A DNA stretch of 64,000 nucleotides, from assembly GCF_014839805.1 (NCBI RefSeq), contig NC_051129.1, forward strand, positions 3,224,001 through 3,288,000. The letters are read 5' to 3'. The position numbers and the translations under genes were made by a program. Below, piece after piece: positions 24,475 through 37,147 of the stretch. Positions within the stretch are counted from its first letter, which is position 1; each line of letters opens with the position of its first letter. This DNA comes from Manduca sexta. Taxonomy: Eukaryota; Arthropoda; Insecta; Lepidoptera; Sphingidae. Below the pieces are notes generated by a model. That model searched no databases. It had not been told where the DNA came from and worked only from the letters and a program-made list of their open reading frames with translations.

Positions 24475-24595
24475 TTTCTATTATATTATTATTTTCTCCC
24501 GTTTCGAAGACTGGAGCCTTCATGGTCACGGGGCGGACTGTGTTTTTCATCCGCAAGTCAGTTTCATCTTCCTACATATTACAGTTATACTTTTT
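24475..24595 (+). repeat. Interspersed repeat R6, copy B
   Basis: It keeps 'ctcccgtttcgaagac' and 'catggtcacgggg' better than the copy at 8380-8512. Confidence 0.6.
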
Positions 24596-26031
24596 TTTTG
24601 TGACGGAAGTAATGTAATGATATAGTGTTAATGCCTCTTTTGATCAATACCTATATTTTATAAGTACAATAAAACTCAACTTATCACGTTCAGTTCTTTC
24701 TTTCAGTCTAAAAATTCACTCTTAAAGTCAACATTGTTTCCTTTGCCTCTTTCTAAGCCCAGTTAGATTCCTTAGTCTAGATAGGGTCTAGACTAAACTA
24801 GGCCCTAGTTATTCCTTCGCTAATTGTTCTAGAACCTAGACAAGGCAAATTTACAACTGACGTTACTGTCAAAGTATTGACCGTATGACGAAGTCTTGGC
24901 GTCAAATTGTTATTTATAGTGCGTTCGCGGAACATTAGTAACTGCACTCAAACACGCAACTAGGATAACCAGCTATTGTTCATCAAATAATTTCTCATGG
25001 GAATTAATGGACCAATTGGGACTGACGAATAAGAATTCAAATTTTTTCCTCAAATAATGATAAAAAAATGATGCATCGCTTCCGATGGTTCTTTAGTCTT
25101 TAACTTGTTTATGCGGTTGGTAATTTAAAAATGATATATTCTTTATTTGAATTACGATTCATTGTTTACATTCAGGGCAGATAGATGGCGTTAATTTGTG
25201 ACTAAACGCTTTTCGCATTCGTTCTCCTTTCTACTTTTCTCAACTCAATAAGACTACACTAGCTACAATAATAACCACAATTGTTTTCAAATACAATGTC
25301 CACAACTCATCAGTCTTCAAAACCATTTCTAGACCTGTCCCACAAAATCTAACCACTATTATTCAGTCATGAGTTAGATACAAATACCCAGTAAATCCAC
25401 ACTCTTCTTCTCCACAACGTCAACCTAACCTAAAAGTTTCCCCGGAATCCGCTCTCGCTACACGGATATATCACGCGGTATTCCGTGCGTGGAGGCACTT
25501 ACGGCGCGTCCGCACGCGTCGCGTGGCGTCACAATAAAGACGTTCATACATATTTAGACGGAATTAAAGCCCAAGGAATCGGACTAATCGACGATAAAAC
25601 GTTACTTTCACATAAACACGTTTTACGTAAATACAACTTCCAACCGTCATGGGTTTTATATTCTTTACACATGACATGCTTTGTTGTCGCATACTTTTTG
25701 TTGATTTTCTTGTTTATTTTCTTATTTACTCTAATAGTTGAATTAATGCAGATATATTTTATGTTGTTTTTCGTCTAAAATGTAATAAGAAAAAAATCAT
25801 TTTACGCACTGCACTCCATCTCGAAATATCATTACAGAAACCTCACCTTAAACATAAAAAAAAACAATAAGCAAAGGAAAACTCATCAGAATCCTTCCCG
25901 GGGTTATTTATCTACATCCCTTTCGCATCTACATCTGTAACGGGGGCCGCTAAAGCCCAGATTTGCGAACTAATTTCAACTGCAAATCCTTAAAATGAAC
26001 GGGATTTGGCGAGACGCGCCGTCTGTACACA

Positions 26032-26640
26032 CCTTTATATTCGCTTCGCGGGTAATGCAAGCACATTTTATGTTTATATATTTTTGTGTACTTCATTCTT
26101 AAATTGAATACGTATACCAAAATTGGCTTTGAAAGCATGCCTGAAATGTATTCAAATCTCAGAACTATATTAAATATTTTCTCGTCTAAATCGTGATAAA
26201 ACCCGTTTAAGAGTATATAAATTATTGATTCCATGGATTAAATAAGGCTTAAGACCATCGGCGGACTCTAATATCACGAATCAATGCACTGTGTAGCACG
26301 CAGTCGCTTGTAAATTCTATAAATTGCGCATAATTCTAACATAGTGACGTTTTAGGACGTTTTTATTGAATCCAATATTTTATTATTATTTTTATGGCTC
26401 GGATAACATTATGTAAATTATCAGTCGGCATACGATATGTAGCTGGAGATGTTATATTTCAGTAATGTCTGAATAAGTCTAATTTATGTCGCCATTTTTA
26501 GATTTTATATTATTAGCTAATTTGTGATTTTTTATCGATTTATTTAGTTATTATAGTAAACATACATTTAATATCAATAGATCAAAGTCTATGAAAAGAA
26601 TATCGTAGATATATATAGCATACCGAAAATAGTTATCTAT
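26032..26640. other. Unique AT-rich DNA right of copy B, no gene seen
   Basis: This is the first sequence beyond the duplicated segment. It does not match the bases following the N gap at 10420, so those bases are not the continuation of copy A, or the continuation is missing. Confidence 0.5.
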
Positions 26641-26645
26641 TCCTG

Positions 26646-26811
26646 CTCTGAAGTCTTGAATTCGGGTCGGGCAATGATATTTGGATTTTTCTGATCAGTA
26701 TCAGCCCGGAGTCTGGAATTTGTACCTAATATGGCGATAGGCTCGCCCCCTATCACATGGGACGGAACACACTTGGCGAAAAGTGAGTGCCCTAGTTGTA
26801 CTTCTGCACAC
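26646..26811 (+). mobile_element. SINE family S1, partial
   Basis: It contains the S1 body ('cccggagtctggaatttg', 'ataggctcgccccctatca', 'gggacggaacacactt'). The tRNA-like head is lost upstream of a damaged B box. A minus-strand frame (26637-26855) comes from the repeat. Confidence 0.8.
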
Positions 26812-27216
26812 CCGAACCGGACAAAAGTTTTTTTTATTTTTTTAATTTCTGGCATTATACATTATGCCAATGTCAAGTTGTGAACCCAAACTTTGCCCAT
26901 ACGTATTCCCGCCACAGATAACTAATCAAATAGTTATCTGTCAAGATATAGAGATTTTATCATACCAACGTCGATACACCTATCATGACATTATCAGTAT
27001 TATTTAGATATGCAAATGTATTGTTATGTAATGTGGTGTACATTGGGTGCCGGGCCGTTCCAACTGCAATGTTAAATTGGTCGTGATAGGAAACGTTACT
27101 GGAAAACTGTGGAAATTGTGGAAAATTGTTATGGATTTTGATACAGGTAAATTTTTTTTTGTAATTTTTTGTGTAAGTTTTAGACGTCTGTAATACTTGA
27201 AGTATCATTTTATATA

Positions 27217-27273
27217 ATAATATTAGCCCTGTATTATATACTTTCCCTCTGTTGGGCACGGGCCTCCTCTACT
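27217..27273 (-). mobile_element. SINE family S2, 3' fragment
   Basis: Only the terminal ~55 bp of S2 remain ('attagccctgtattata', 'gggcacgggcctcctctac'). Confidence 0.7.
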
Positions 27274-27299
27274 TATCATAATTTTATAAGGAAACAGAA

Positions 27300-28740
27300 A
27301 ATGCTATGCTTGACGTTGATTTAATTACTTATATATTATACATTTATATATAAATTATAATGTATAGTAGGTACAAACTCAGCCTTTCGACTCATACTAC
27401 TGTCATAAGTGTTAAAATTAAACACTTTTTGACACTAGACATATAAAGTCAGAGTCTGTAAACTGAAGTAAAATTTTTTTTACAACTCTAAAGCTATCTT
27501 AATCCCCAAATGATTTTTACAACCAACTTTACGTATCATAATGTATGAAACGTAAGTAATACCGTCCATTAAAAGTATTTTTAAAACACATTCCCCATTA
27601 CTACTAAAAGAAATACAAAGAACGATGGCAATTCCAACAATATTATCATCGCATACTTCCAACTACTTGGAAGACATTGGAACTAAGAGTTAATGTTGTA
27701 GTTAATAGCAGATGGGATGCTTATCCATATTTGAACTATACTGGTTTACGAAAATGAGTTTTACGTAATGTATAATAGAGTATATTATTGAATAACCGTG
27801 AGTATATTATAAATTCATTTTAAGCTTTCACCTACATCTCTACTTAGGGATAGGCATAAATATAATTAATATACATGGTTGGACAAATATATTTTATGTT
27901 TGTGTCACAAACTCTAGAACTAAGACTATTTTCATAATGTCAAAAAATGTGTATTCCCGCAACAAAATTTATACATAAATGAAGCGTTGATTTGGGATTG
28001 AAACCAGAGGCTTATGGGGTTCAACATTTTGAGACCAGTTGGTATATACATTTTAAGGGATTAAGGCTCATGAGGGTATCTGTATTGAAAGCTGGCCTCT
28101 AGTCTTATCATTCTTAGTCGGCTCGCTTCGTGGATATCATTTAAACATAGATAATATTATAGTAACTATTTATAGTGCATAGTAATAAACTAATCGTGTT
28201 GCGGAAACATTGTTTTATTACCAATAAATTAGTGATAGCGTCTTGTAACTATGAAAAGAGGTAATTGTATTGAGGTTAGAAAATTCATTTGTAACGAATA
28301 TTTGAAAAGAGAACGATCGTTCCAATTATAAAAACCTTCACGTTTTAAATTTAAAAAAAGAACTCCTTGTAAAACGGATACGTCCATAACACCCAGCAAA
28401 TTCAAAATACTGGCATACCACCCGTTGTCTCGCTAATTATAAAGCGGGGTGCAGACGTGTCAGTTGTTACGCTTTTGTTACGGCTCATTAAAACTGAACT
28501 TTAAAGAACATGTGCCCATCGCCTTAAGCCATCGCTCGAGGTCGCCCGTTTAGCACCTGTACATGGCTTAAGACTTAGCCTTTACGTGTGAACAGAGGAA
28601 TTAAAGGGCTTTATTTAGTAGGTGTTAATGTTACTTTGTAAACGATTATACTAACGTTACTTTGTATGTGTTGAGGGATGTGTAGTCTTATGTATGAGTT
28701 ATTCTTTCTAAAGAGACTTCACACGAGCATCAGTACAACA
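27300..28740. other. Unique AT-rich DNA, no gene seen
   Basis: It contains only short chance frames. The part from about 28440 is richer in G+C ('cgcctcgaggtcg'-like stretches near 28530-28570) and leads into the octamer cluster at 28746-28959. Confidence 0.45.
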
Positions 28741-28745
28741 GATTC

Positions 28746-28959
28746 ATGCAAATCCAGTTGAACAGTAGATCTCGTTAACAATTCTCGCCGCATCTTTCCC
28801 GCATACATTTCGTTAAAAATCTCACGGTATTAACATATTTCAATGTCAAACGGCAATAAATCACAAAACGTTAACCCTTCAATATTTCCACAACATTCGC
28901 TACCGTAAAGTTTAAGAATTATGCAAATCGCTAAATTCCCACGGGGTTTCGATTTGCAT
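28746..28959. promoter_or_regulatory. Cluster of three POU-type octamer sites
   Basis: ATGCAAAT occurs exactly at 28746-28753 and 28921-28928, and as ATTTGCAT at 28952-28959. They sit in unique sequence with higher G+C than its flanks and no transposon signature. ATGCAAAT is the classical POU-homeodomain octamer. Enhancer activity is inferred only. Confidence 0.25.
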
Positions 28960-29763
28960 ACAACTCTAAAGGGTTTCTGACTCCGCAAACTGATAAATAT
29001 GTTAATGGTGGACACCTAAAGAAATTAATAAGGACCCGGCCACAGCTGTTATATTCAAATGTAAATTCCGAATGGTCGCACGCACGATGAGTTAGAATTC
29101 GCGTTAGTTTAATCTTGTCGCCGATTTGTGAAGGTCGTGTGTGATCGGTTCAAAGTTACGTGATTTTTTGTGTTGTATTTTTAGACATACATCGATGTAT
29201 AAAGGCCCTTATGTAAGTTTTTCTACTAAACTGTCTACGGATAATGCAATGTATTAGATCTAAAAATGTTTTAGTAATAAAGCCTAGATGTAGTATTATA
29301 AAATTCTATTGTGTAATTCAAAAAAAGAATGAAGATTAAAAATTTGAAAAAGGAACAAAGAAAATTTTAATGCAGTACGAAGAATGATTTAAAAAGAAGT
29401 AAGAAGATGTCTTCGACCTGGTGATTGCCACTAGCGAGGTATAGAGTTCCTACGTGTCCTGTAACTGTAGGAACTTCATACCGTGCTCTTGGGATTGCCA
29501 GTTATCTACAGAGAACATTCTAGAAGAAACAGAAGATTCTAGAAGAAAAAAAAGTGAAACTTGAATTACTGTATTATTAATTAATTGTATTTATTATAGT
29601 TACTGTTTCACGTATTATCATAAAAAAATGACTTCTGTTTTTGTATATTTATGTGTACATTATTGTTTGTATTATTTTTATTAGTTTGTAGCGAGCATGT
29701 AAATGAGACTGTTTCAAAAAGTTTTCTAGAGATACATTATAAGGTAAATTGTATCATTAAGTT

Positions 29764-29880
29764 AATAATATTAGTCCTGTATTATATACTGTCCCACTGT
29801 TGGACACGGGCCTCTACTACTGAAAAAGATTAGGCCTTTGTCAACCGCGCTGACCTAGTGCGGATGTGCAGGCTTCTCAT
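29764..29880 (-). mobile_element. SINE family S2, 3' part
   Basis: Diverged S2 body from 'ttagtcctgtattata' to about 'gacctagtgcggat'; the head is missing. Confidence 0.75.
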
Positions 29881-29954
29881 CATTAACTGGGTAAATATGT
29901 TATCTTCTAAAATCTAAATCATAATTTGTAAAGTATTCAAACATCAGACTAACA

Positions 29955-30199
29955 AACGCCTCGGTTGTCTAGTTGTATTGCATGCTCTGTACTGTCCTGG
30001 GATTGAATCCCAAGTCAAAAAAAATAATCTTGGGTTTTACTACTCAATATCAGTCCAGTCTGGAATTTGTTTCCGATTTGGTAGGATCTACTATCACATC
30101 ATGGGACAGAACACACATCGAAAAGTACGTGCCATGATTGCACCCCTGCCTACCCTTGCCTGCCCTCCGTAGATATAGGCGTGATATGTATGTGTTGAT
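29955..30199 (+). mobile_element. SINE family S1, diverged but with head
   Basis: The head reads 'cgcctcggttgtctagttg' with a degenerate B box 'gggattgaatccc'. The body keeps 'ctatcacatcatgggac'. The divergence from 14681-14945 points to an old insertion. Confidence 0.75.
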
Positions 30200-30458
30200 A
30201 CATAAAATCATCTTTAAAATGTGTATTAATTACTTGTAACGACAAAGTCAATTTGGCAAGTTTATGCAGTCTTTAATACGAACCAGTAATTTATTCTTAG
30301 TCATAATTTTTTTGTAAACCGTACTTACTGTCACTTACAAGATTTATTAAACCACCCCACTTCAAGTGTTATAAAGAACAAATTAAATTAAAATTAAACC
30401 CGTATATTATCACGTAATTACAAAGTTTACACGGACATGCAATTAGTACATTAAACTA

Positions 30459-30518
30459 TATACGAGTATGTACGAGTGTATACGAGTGTGTACGAGTGTA
30501 TACGAGTGTATAAGAGTT
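30459..30518. repeat. 10-bp minisatellite, ~6 units
   Basis: Units alternate between 'tatacgagtg' and 'tgtacgagtg', giving a 20-bp super-period; the last unit is degenerate. Confidence 0.9.
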
Positions 30519-30718
30519 AAACAATGGCGTACGCCGGCGGAGGTCGCGTGATAAAAGTTTTATAAATAGAAAATAAAAATTATTTAACACTGGCCGTATA
30601 AAAAAAAACTTTTCAATGGATTTTATTTTAAACCAACGCTGTAAGATGTTAAGAGTTGTTTTACAATGTTCAAGTAAACATTACCCTCCAGGAATAAGAC
30701 AGCTAAATATAATACTAA

Positions 30719-30912
30719 CTAGCGACCCGCCCCGGCTTCGCACGGGTGCAATATTTCTCCACTAATTAACGTATGTTATTATACATAAAAACCTTCCTCT
30801 TGACTCACTCTATCTATTAAAAACCGCATCAAAATCCGTTGCGTAGTTTTAAAGATTTAAGCATACAAAGGTAGGGACAGAGAAAGCGACTTTGTTTTAT
30901 ACTATGTAGTGA
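30719..30912 (-). mobile_element. Short Helitron-like element
   Basis: On the minus strand it begins TCACTACATAG after an A and ends in CTAG before a T, with GC-rich 'gcgaagccggggcggg' just before the end. TC at the 5' end, CTRR at the 3' end and insertion between A and T match the Helitron signature. There is no Rep/helicase, so it is non-autonomous. The 3' hairpin is poor, so a different transposon class is possible. Confidence 0.5.
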
Positions 30913-31161
30913 TTAGGAAACTGTAAGTTGACAAAATGTGTAATATTTCGTCGTAAGCATTACCGGAGACTAATAAGTTAAGTTCAATAACACGAGTCAA
31001 CATGTCCTTTTTAACCAGAACATACCAGTTTGAACAATTGGCCGCAGAAATAGACTACTACTCTCAAACAACTATTAAAATTACTTATATAACTATGGAC
31101 ATTTTAAATTAGGGATAAAGTTTATACAAAAGACAAGGTACAAACCGAAGTAACCATATAA

Positions 31162-31466
31162 ATATACTATAAGCCCTGTATTATATACTTGCCCACTGCT
31201 GAGCACGGGCCTCCTCTACTACTGAGAGGGATTAGGCCTTAGTCCACCACGCTGGCCTAGTGCGGATTGGTAGACTTCACATTCCTTCGAAATTCCTATA
31301 GAGAACTTCTCAGGTATGCAGCTTTTCCTTCATCGTTAAAGCGAACGATAATTCACAAAGAATACACACATTTTTTAAAAAAGTCAGAGGTGTGTGCCCT
31401 TGGGATTTGAACCTGCGGACATTCGTCTTGGCAGACCATTCCACACCCAACTAGGCTATCGCCGCT
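31162..31466 (-). mobile_element. SINE family S2, nearly full length
   Basis: The head at the right end ('agcggcgatagcctagttgg' on the minus strand) with A and B boxes is followed by the complete body to 'tacagggctt'. It is one of the best S2 copies. Confidence 0.9.
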
Positions 31467-33790
31467 TTGTTCTTATGTTGATATGAAAATACCTTTATGA
31501 TACCTTTTATAATGGAGGAGGTGTTATTCTAAGTTACCAGATACAGTCAGCTACAAAAGTAGCTGAACAAATTGAAAATTTCAAATCGCCTTTAATCTTT
31601 TGTGTCCGTATCAACAATAATTGTTTGGTAGTAGTAGTACTAGTATTATTAAAAATCTAGTTTCTATTTCCTTGAAGTAAGAGTGGCGATGAGTGAAATT
31701 TTCCGCAAAGGAAACCTAGGAAGGAATATAGGTACTAATATTCATTAATATGGTATGCAAATCGTTCTAATGATAATTAGATTTTATATAAATTTAGAAA
31801 GGGAAGCCGATAGGAATCGGCCTATATGGATCCTTCGCCACTAGTATGTTATTTGTAAATTAAGCAAACCTAAATCCAAACATCTAACATGGTCGATCTA
31901 TCTCCAACCTAGCCTATGTTACGCAAAATAAAGCTACTTTTTAGTAATATAATATTGATACGCCAACGAACAATTGAGCAAACGGACAAAAATATAAAAA
32001 AATATTTTAATTTCTGTTACGTATTTCTTTAGTCTTTCACGTATTTATTCCAAAAATATATATGTAGACACGTAAAATTACTTACATTATTTACTGTAAT
32101 GTTACAAATAGTTATGTATGGTGTATGTTTTGTTGGCTGTCCAAATGAGTAAATAAATAAATAAACTAAATCTACGATTTCATAATGTACAGGTTTTACT
32201 GTATGATATCACATTCAGGGCTATTTTGACATTTCGTTATTAAATGAGTACATTGACCTGTCTTCTTGGAAACACGTTAGCATAAGTTATTCTAACTATA
32301 GATGTAAAACAAAATATTTTGAACAAAATAAATATTTATTTATTAAATTAAGACGCAAAATAGACTACAATAAAAAACTATAAAATATTATAAAATTTAA
32401 AAACATAGAACTGGATTGTATTCCTAAATTTTGCGCCTTTATACCTTGGTATAAGTAGAAGTAAGTAATTAACTATAAATATTTAAAGTGCGGACTAAGA
32501 TAATTTAAAGCTATTTAGTGTATAATTAAATATTTTAAAAAAATCATTTTATAGTTAAATTTTAAAAAGTAATTATGATTTTAGATGCCCTAAGGCTATT
32601 ACTATTACACGAAGAGAATTTGTAGAAGCGGCACTATATTTTGAGTCTTAAAACCACTTACACACACCATATCACACTAAACTACAAAATGTTCAGAAAA
32701 CTGACACCGGGATTTTTGTTAAAAATATTTGTTATTCATGGATGATTTTTAGCACAGTGTTAGCAAAGATAAAGACGAATATATGCATTAGGCAATGTTA
32801 AAACGATTCTATATTTAGTCAAGAAAACTAATTAATTAATACTTTCATGAAAGTCGGTCTCAATCAGTCGCACTAAGGTATATTTAGGGATAAAATTTAT
32901 CATAACAATTTTACTAGTGTGGAATTATGTATTTTATTAGAAGGTTGAGCAAGTAAATGATTGTTTAGAGAGATTTTATTAGAGGGTTGTGTGATTAAAT
33001 TATCGTTTAAAGTAAGTGATTGTAATTATTATCTAGGCATTCAACTATTAAGAGCCTTGGATCATAAGTAAGCAGAGCTTTATATAGAGTTTTTGACGGT
33101 GTACAAGTATCGCTGTTTTGGATACATTAAATGCACAATCATGAAAGGTAAGATTTTTTTATTATATTGTACCAACATGCTGGCGGTACACAAGGTTCAA
33201 ATTTGCAAAACATTTTATCCGAAAAATGACTGTGACATTAAACAGAAATGCAAAATAATCTGATTGTAAAATCAGCCCTAATAATATTAGTGTAAAAACG
33301 ACCAACGGCGGCTGAGCCGAACGCACTTGATGTAAGTAAAATAATTTCAGATAATTATTAAATTAATAATTCATTCAAAAAAACTTCGTTTTTGAATCTA
33401 CGCTAAATATATATTAAGTTTTTCACCGTCTGCTATGTGGTTTGACTACAAAGACTATCAGACTGTGCAATGGTTTGCAAGGTTATTTTCATTTGCCTTT
33501 TGTGCAGTTTTCTTTTGAGTAATCTAATTATGGCGAGAAGAGAGTGAACCATTGTTTTGACACACCAAGACAAACAGACAAAAGCACAGAGTTTTGTGAT
33601 ACATTAAATATTTCCTTAGACATTCCAAGTCAATTCACGTAATCGTAGTAGATGCAGGACAAAATGTAATAATAATTTGTTTTATTTAAACTTAGAACCT
33701 CTTTAGAGCGGTATTTAATAATTAATTATAACCAAAACTTTGCCAATGCCAAGAATTTTAACTGAATAGAATTATTGAAGTAACACTATT
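31467..33790. other. Unique AT-rich DNA, no gene seen
   Basis: No frame, RNA gene or confident transposon end is seen. Around 31680-31850 there is a diverged stretch resembling the 'agaaattctacataaaaggaagccgac' region of copies A/B (for example 'gggaagccgataggaatcgg'), so a further dispersed repeat is likely there. Confidence 0.4.
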
Positions 33791-33792
33791 AT

Positions 33793-33945
33793 ACGGATTT
33801 TATCGCGGTTCTGTATATTAAAATTTTCTCCCGACGTTTCGATGACTTTGCAGCCATGGTCACGGGGGGACTGAGGTGTCCCTCGTCCGAAAAGTCAAAG
33901 TTACAATATGTACCAAAATTTTACAATTATTCAACTTTTTAAATT
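33793..33945 (+). repeat. Interspersed repeat R6
   Basis: It opens with 'cggattttatcgcggtt' and holds 'ttctcccgacgtttcgatg' and 'catggtcacgggg'. It shares its left end with 63464-63555. Confidence 0.7.
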
Positions 33946-34099
33946 CCTTTAGCTGTTGACGGTGCAATCTGCGGAGAATGAGCTCATAGTTTATTGAAGC
34001 CTGTTAGTCGGTCTTTTGGGTTCCGATTTAATTAAATGTAGAACTGGATCCCAGGCTTGTGCTTCCAACCATCTTCTCTATTGAAATTAGAATGTTTTT

Positions 34100-34385
34100 T
34101 AATTTCAATAGCCTTACGAATATATAGATAGCCTTCTTGCGAGAGTTCAGCAACTGCAACACAGTTAAGTGGATTTGGATGAAATTTGGCAAACGTATAG
34201 ACTATGTCCTGGTTTAACATATAGGCTACTTTTTATACCGGTAATTTGCTCCTATAGGAATTAATGCCATTTTCAATCTATATTTTTAAAAGGATGGCAC
34301 TGGCGTAATACAGTTGCTGCAGTGTTTTAGGGACTTTGTAGCGGGAAGGCAGTCGATACAGGCGAAGCCGCGAGCAACACATAGC
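34100..34385 (+). mobile_element. Degraded interspersed element with Helitron-like end motif
   Basis: It contains 'gatgaaatttggcaaacg' and 'tatgtcctggtttaacata' (also seen near 55850) and ends 'ggcgaagccgcgagcaac', a motif resembling the ends at 57782 and 30719. The terminal CTAG has decayed to 'atag'. Class uncertain. Confidence 0.4.
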
Positions 34386-35334
34386 ATTATATAATATTGA
34401 TCGAAAATATATAATTGCTAATACGTATAATATTATTTTTGAAACCACGTGTGTCATTATAACTTTACAAGCAAAGACATTAAACTATATAGTTAGTTAT
34501 AGATCAGAGCCAAATTTTACCTCCAAAAGTTATTACAATTGGTAATAAGTCGCTATCTTATTTGAAATGCCCGTATGACATGTCACAGCGTCCTTAGATA
34601 TTTATAATTTATAAAATATCAATATTCGCATTAAAACATGCAAATCATGGTAAGAAAAAATATGAAGTACTTTACATTGTTGTTTTGCTATTTCCCGGTA
34701 GATTGAGTAACCATCACATTAGCCCAATATTTTTGTTTAACAATCTTCCTAATGTCCGCTCTATATAAACAGAGCTTTGTTTACAGCAAATATAAAAGTA
34801 TACTGATAACAAAATAGATTTTAATTTGGTATCAATACATTATTGTGTTACCATTACCATAAATAAAAATAGTCGTATCCTTAAAACTTAAACGAATATA
34901 TCCGTAAAATAAAATGTTATAATGAAAACGATCATGGCCGGTTCCAAGGCGCATACTTGACGTCTCACTCCGTCCTAACTATAGATTTATTGACATTTGA
35001 AACAGTTTACATACATTTGTGTCTAAAATAAAGTACGAAATTATGTGAGCGACTGTTATTTATAGCGTATCTCGCGGTTGGTCACATGCCGATTTTGGAT
35101 TCCACGCGTAAATTATTTGTTATATTTAAATACTTTATTTTTATTTTTGTTGACTGTGGAAGATATTTTGAGGGACGAAGTCAGAATGTTGTGAAAACAC
35201 ATTCTAATAAGTGTGTTTTTTTATTTAGCAAGAGGCGTAATACAGAACACAATCATTATTAACAATACTTAAGCATTAAATTACATTAAGACTAGATTGC
35301 TTTCATTAAACCTATGCCCTAATTGAAATGAAAC

Positions 35335-35568
35335 GGACTAGACTCTACAAGACTAGTTGGTCGTATACCAAGGAGATGGACTGACCAAGTTAAAGACTCG
35401 TCATCCTCTAAATTCTACACAATCGTAAAAGACGCGCTGGACAGAAACCGGTGGAGCAGATCATACGCTCCAGATGCAACCCTGATGCTGACTACGATCC
35501 TCAGATATAAGGGACCGACTAGAGAAAGAGACTCTACAGCAACAATGTTATTGTCTAGGATGTCTTAG
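35335..35568 (+). pseudogene. LINE ORF2 C-terminal fragment
   Basis: An open frame contains 'LVGRIPRRWTDQVKDSSSS' and 'IVKDALDRNRWSRSYAPDA' and stops at TAG 35566-35568. The GR-P-RWTDQVK followed by DRxRW spacing is typical of the tail of EN-RT LINE ORF2 proteins of insects. The catalytic domains are absent; this is a 5'-truncated insertion and cannot encode an active enzyme. Confidence 0.7.
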
Positions 35569-35818
35569 TTGTTTTACTCATACGTGTTTTTCTAAGATCT
35601 TTTCTGAAACGATTACAATACGCATCAAGTTTTAATACAATTTAAGGATAAAAATATAGTATACTTATCATGATTTATGCATCCAATGTAAAAGCTAGTT
35701 AGGATTTTCATAGCAATCTAACATAAGGCCTTTCGTCCTGGACACATTCAAATTTCAACAAATACTTTCGATTATATGATGGTAAATATCCAGTACTTAG
35801 TTCTAAAATAATATAAAA

Positions 35819-35985
35819 ATAATATCAGCTTTGCATTATATACTGTCTTTCTGTTGGGCACGGACCTCCTCTACTGCTGAGAGGGATTATGCCCTAATCC
35901 ATCACGCTCCCCTAGTACAAATTGGCAAACTTTACATACCCTCAAAATTATTATAGGGAACTGCTCAGGTATGCAGGTTTCCTCC
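35819..35985 (-). mobile_element. SINE family S2, head-truncated
   Basis: Diverged body ('gggcacggacctcctctac', 'gagagggatta') without the tRNA-like head. Confidence 0.75.
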
Positions 35986-36900
35986 CCAAGTAGTGGTAGC
36001 GACAACGCGTTTTTCACTCGCGAAAAAAAAATGCCCAATCACTATAAACACCATGTGTTAACACATTATTCACACTAACAGCAGTTATTGCGCAATCCTT
36101 CGTAATCCAAGATGTCCAACCGGTTTTGTTTAAAAGTATATTCTTTGGTTACTGGCAGATATAATTATAGGGCCTCTTGATTTTAATTTATGCTTGATTC
36201 CTTCGTAATGGAATTTCGGCCACGGCAGGCAATCTCAACTGAACAGCCAGGTACGCAGGAGATATTATAGTGCACAAGTGTGCGCAATACACAGATGCAC
36301 TTTCTGTTCCTTCACTCATAGTCCGGTGAGGTAATCCTACATGACCGTAGAGAGATCAGGCATTAGACCATCGGCTTTACGTGCTTTCCTAGGCACGTAG
36401 AGTATCACACCGCCAACTTCCTGACTCCGGGCTGCAGTTGAGTGATTTATTTGAAAACTTCGACATAGTATATTTTTCAAATCTAATTATAATAGATATT
36501 AAGTTCATGAGGTTACTGTAAAACTATTGGGAAGCATGCTGAAACACAGATGTTCAACCTAGTTCGGCATATGGAGGCTTATCATTGCTTTGTCAGAATC
36601 TTTAGAGCCTATATTTTTGTATAAATTATTTCTAATTTTTTGTGTCAATACAATATTAGTATACATATTCTTTATTTTCAAGGTTCCTTTATTTACATTT
36701 TTATATATAAAAAACTATGCATATAAAAATATTTAAATAATCACCCTCCGATAACTTAACCAACGAGGGCCAAGCCCAAGGGATTTCAAGAGGAATCATC
36801 TCACAATGCGAATTGTTATTATTATCCATGCTTTATGTTTGCTAGACTACATACAGCTTTAGACGATATAATGTGAAAATGTTGTTTGGAATTGATGACA

Positions 36901-37147
36901 TCTATATATATATAAAAATGAATCTCTATTTCCCTTGGTCACGCCATTACGCGTGAACGGCTGGACCGATTTCACTATACTTTTTTTCTATTGTTTGTTA
37001 TTGTTAGGAGAAGGATCTTATGAAAGAAAAAATTAAGGAAGTTGGACGGAACGTTAGAAAATTTAAGAAAAGTTAATTTCAGCGATTGACAGAATGCGCG
37101 CTGCAAATTCATAGTTAAGACGGGACAGCGTCTGTCGGGTCAACTAG
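36901..37147 (+). mobile_element. Non-autonomous Helitron, 247 bp, structurally intact ends
   Basis: It begins TCTATATATATATAAAA directly after an A (36900) and ends CTAG (37144-37147) directly before a T. A perfect hairpin GACAG-CGT-CTGTC lies seven bases before CTAG, as Helitron 3' ends require. No target-site duplication is present, as expected of rolling-circle insertion. It has no coding capacity. Confidence 0.75.

Larger units (their letters stand above)
14635..26031. repeat. Copy B of the ~10-kb duplicated segment
   Basis: It matches 1-9919 in order and orientation. It is about 1.5 kb longer, chiefly because of a SINE (14681-14945) and a ~1.4-kb element (15541 to about 16968); it in turn lacks the SINE at 931-1206. 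Smaller additions include about 30 bp near 20474-20505 and about 46 bp near 23265-23312. Unlike copy A it continues into unbroken sequence to the right, and so is the better-anchored copy. Confidence 0.9.

Noticed and set aside
28830..29015. 61-codon minus-strand frame in the octamer island
   Set aside because: No start context, domain or splice signals; its length is at chance level.
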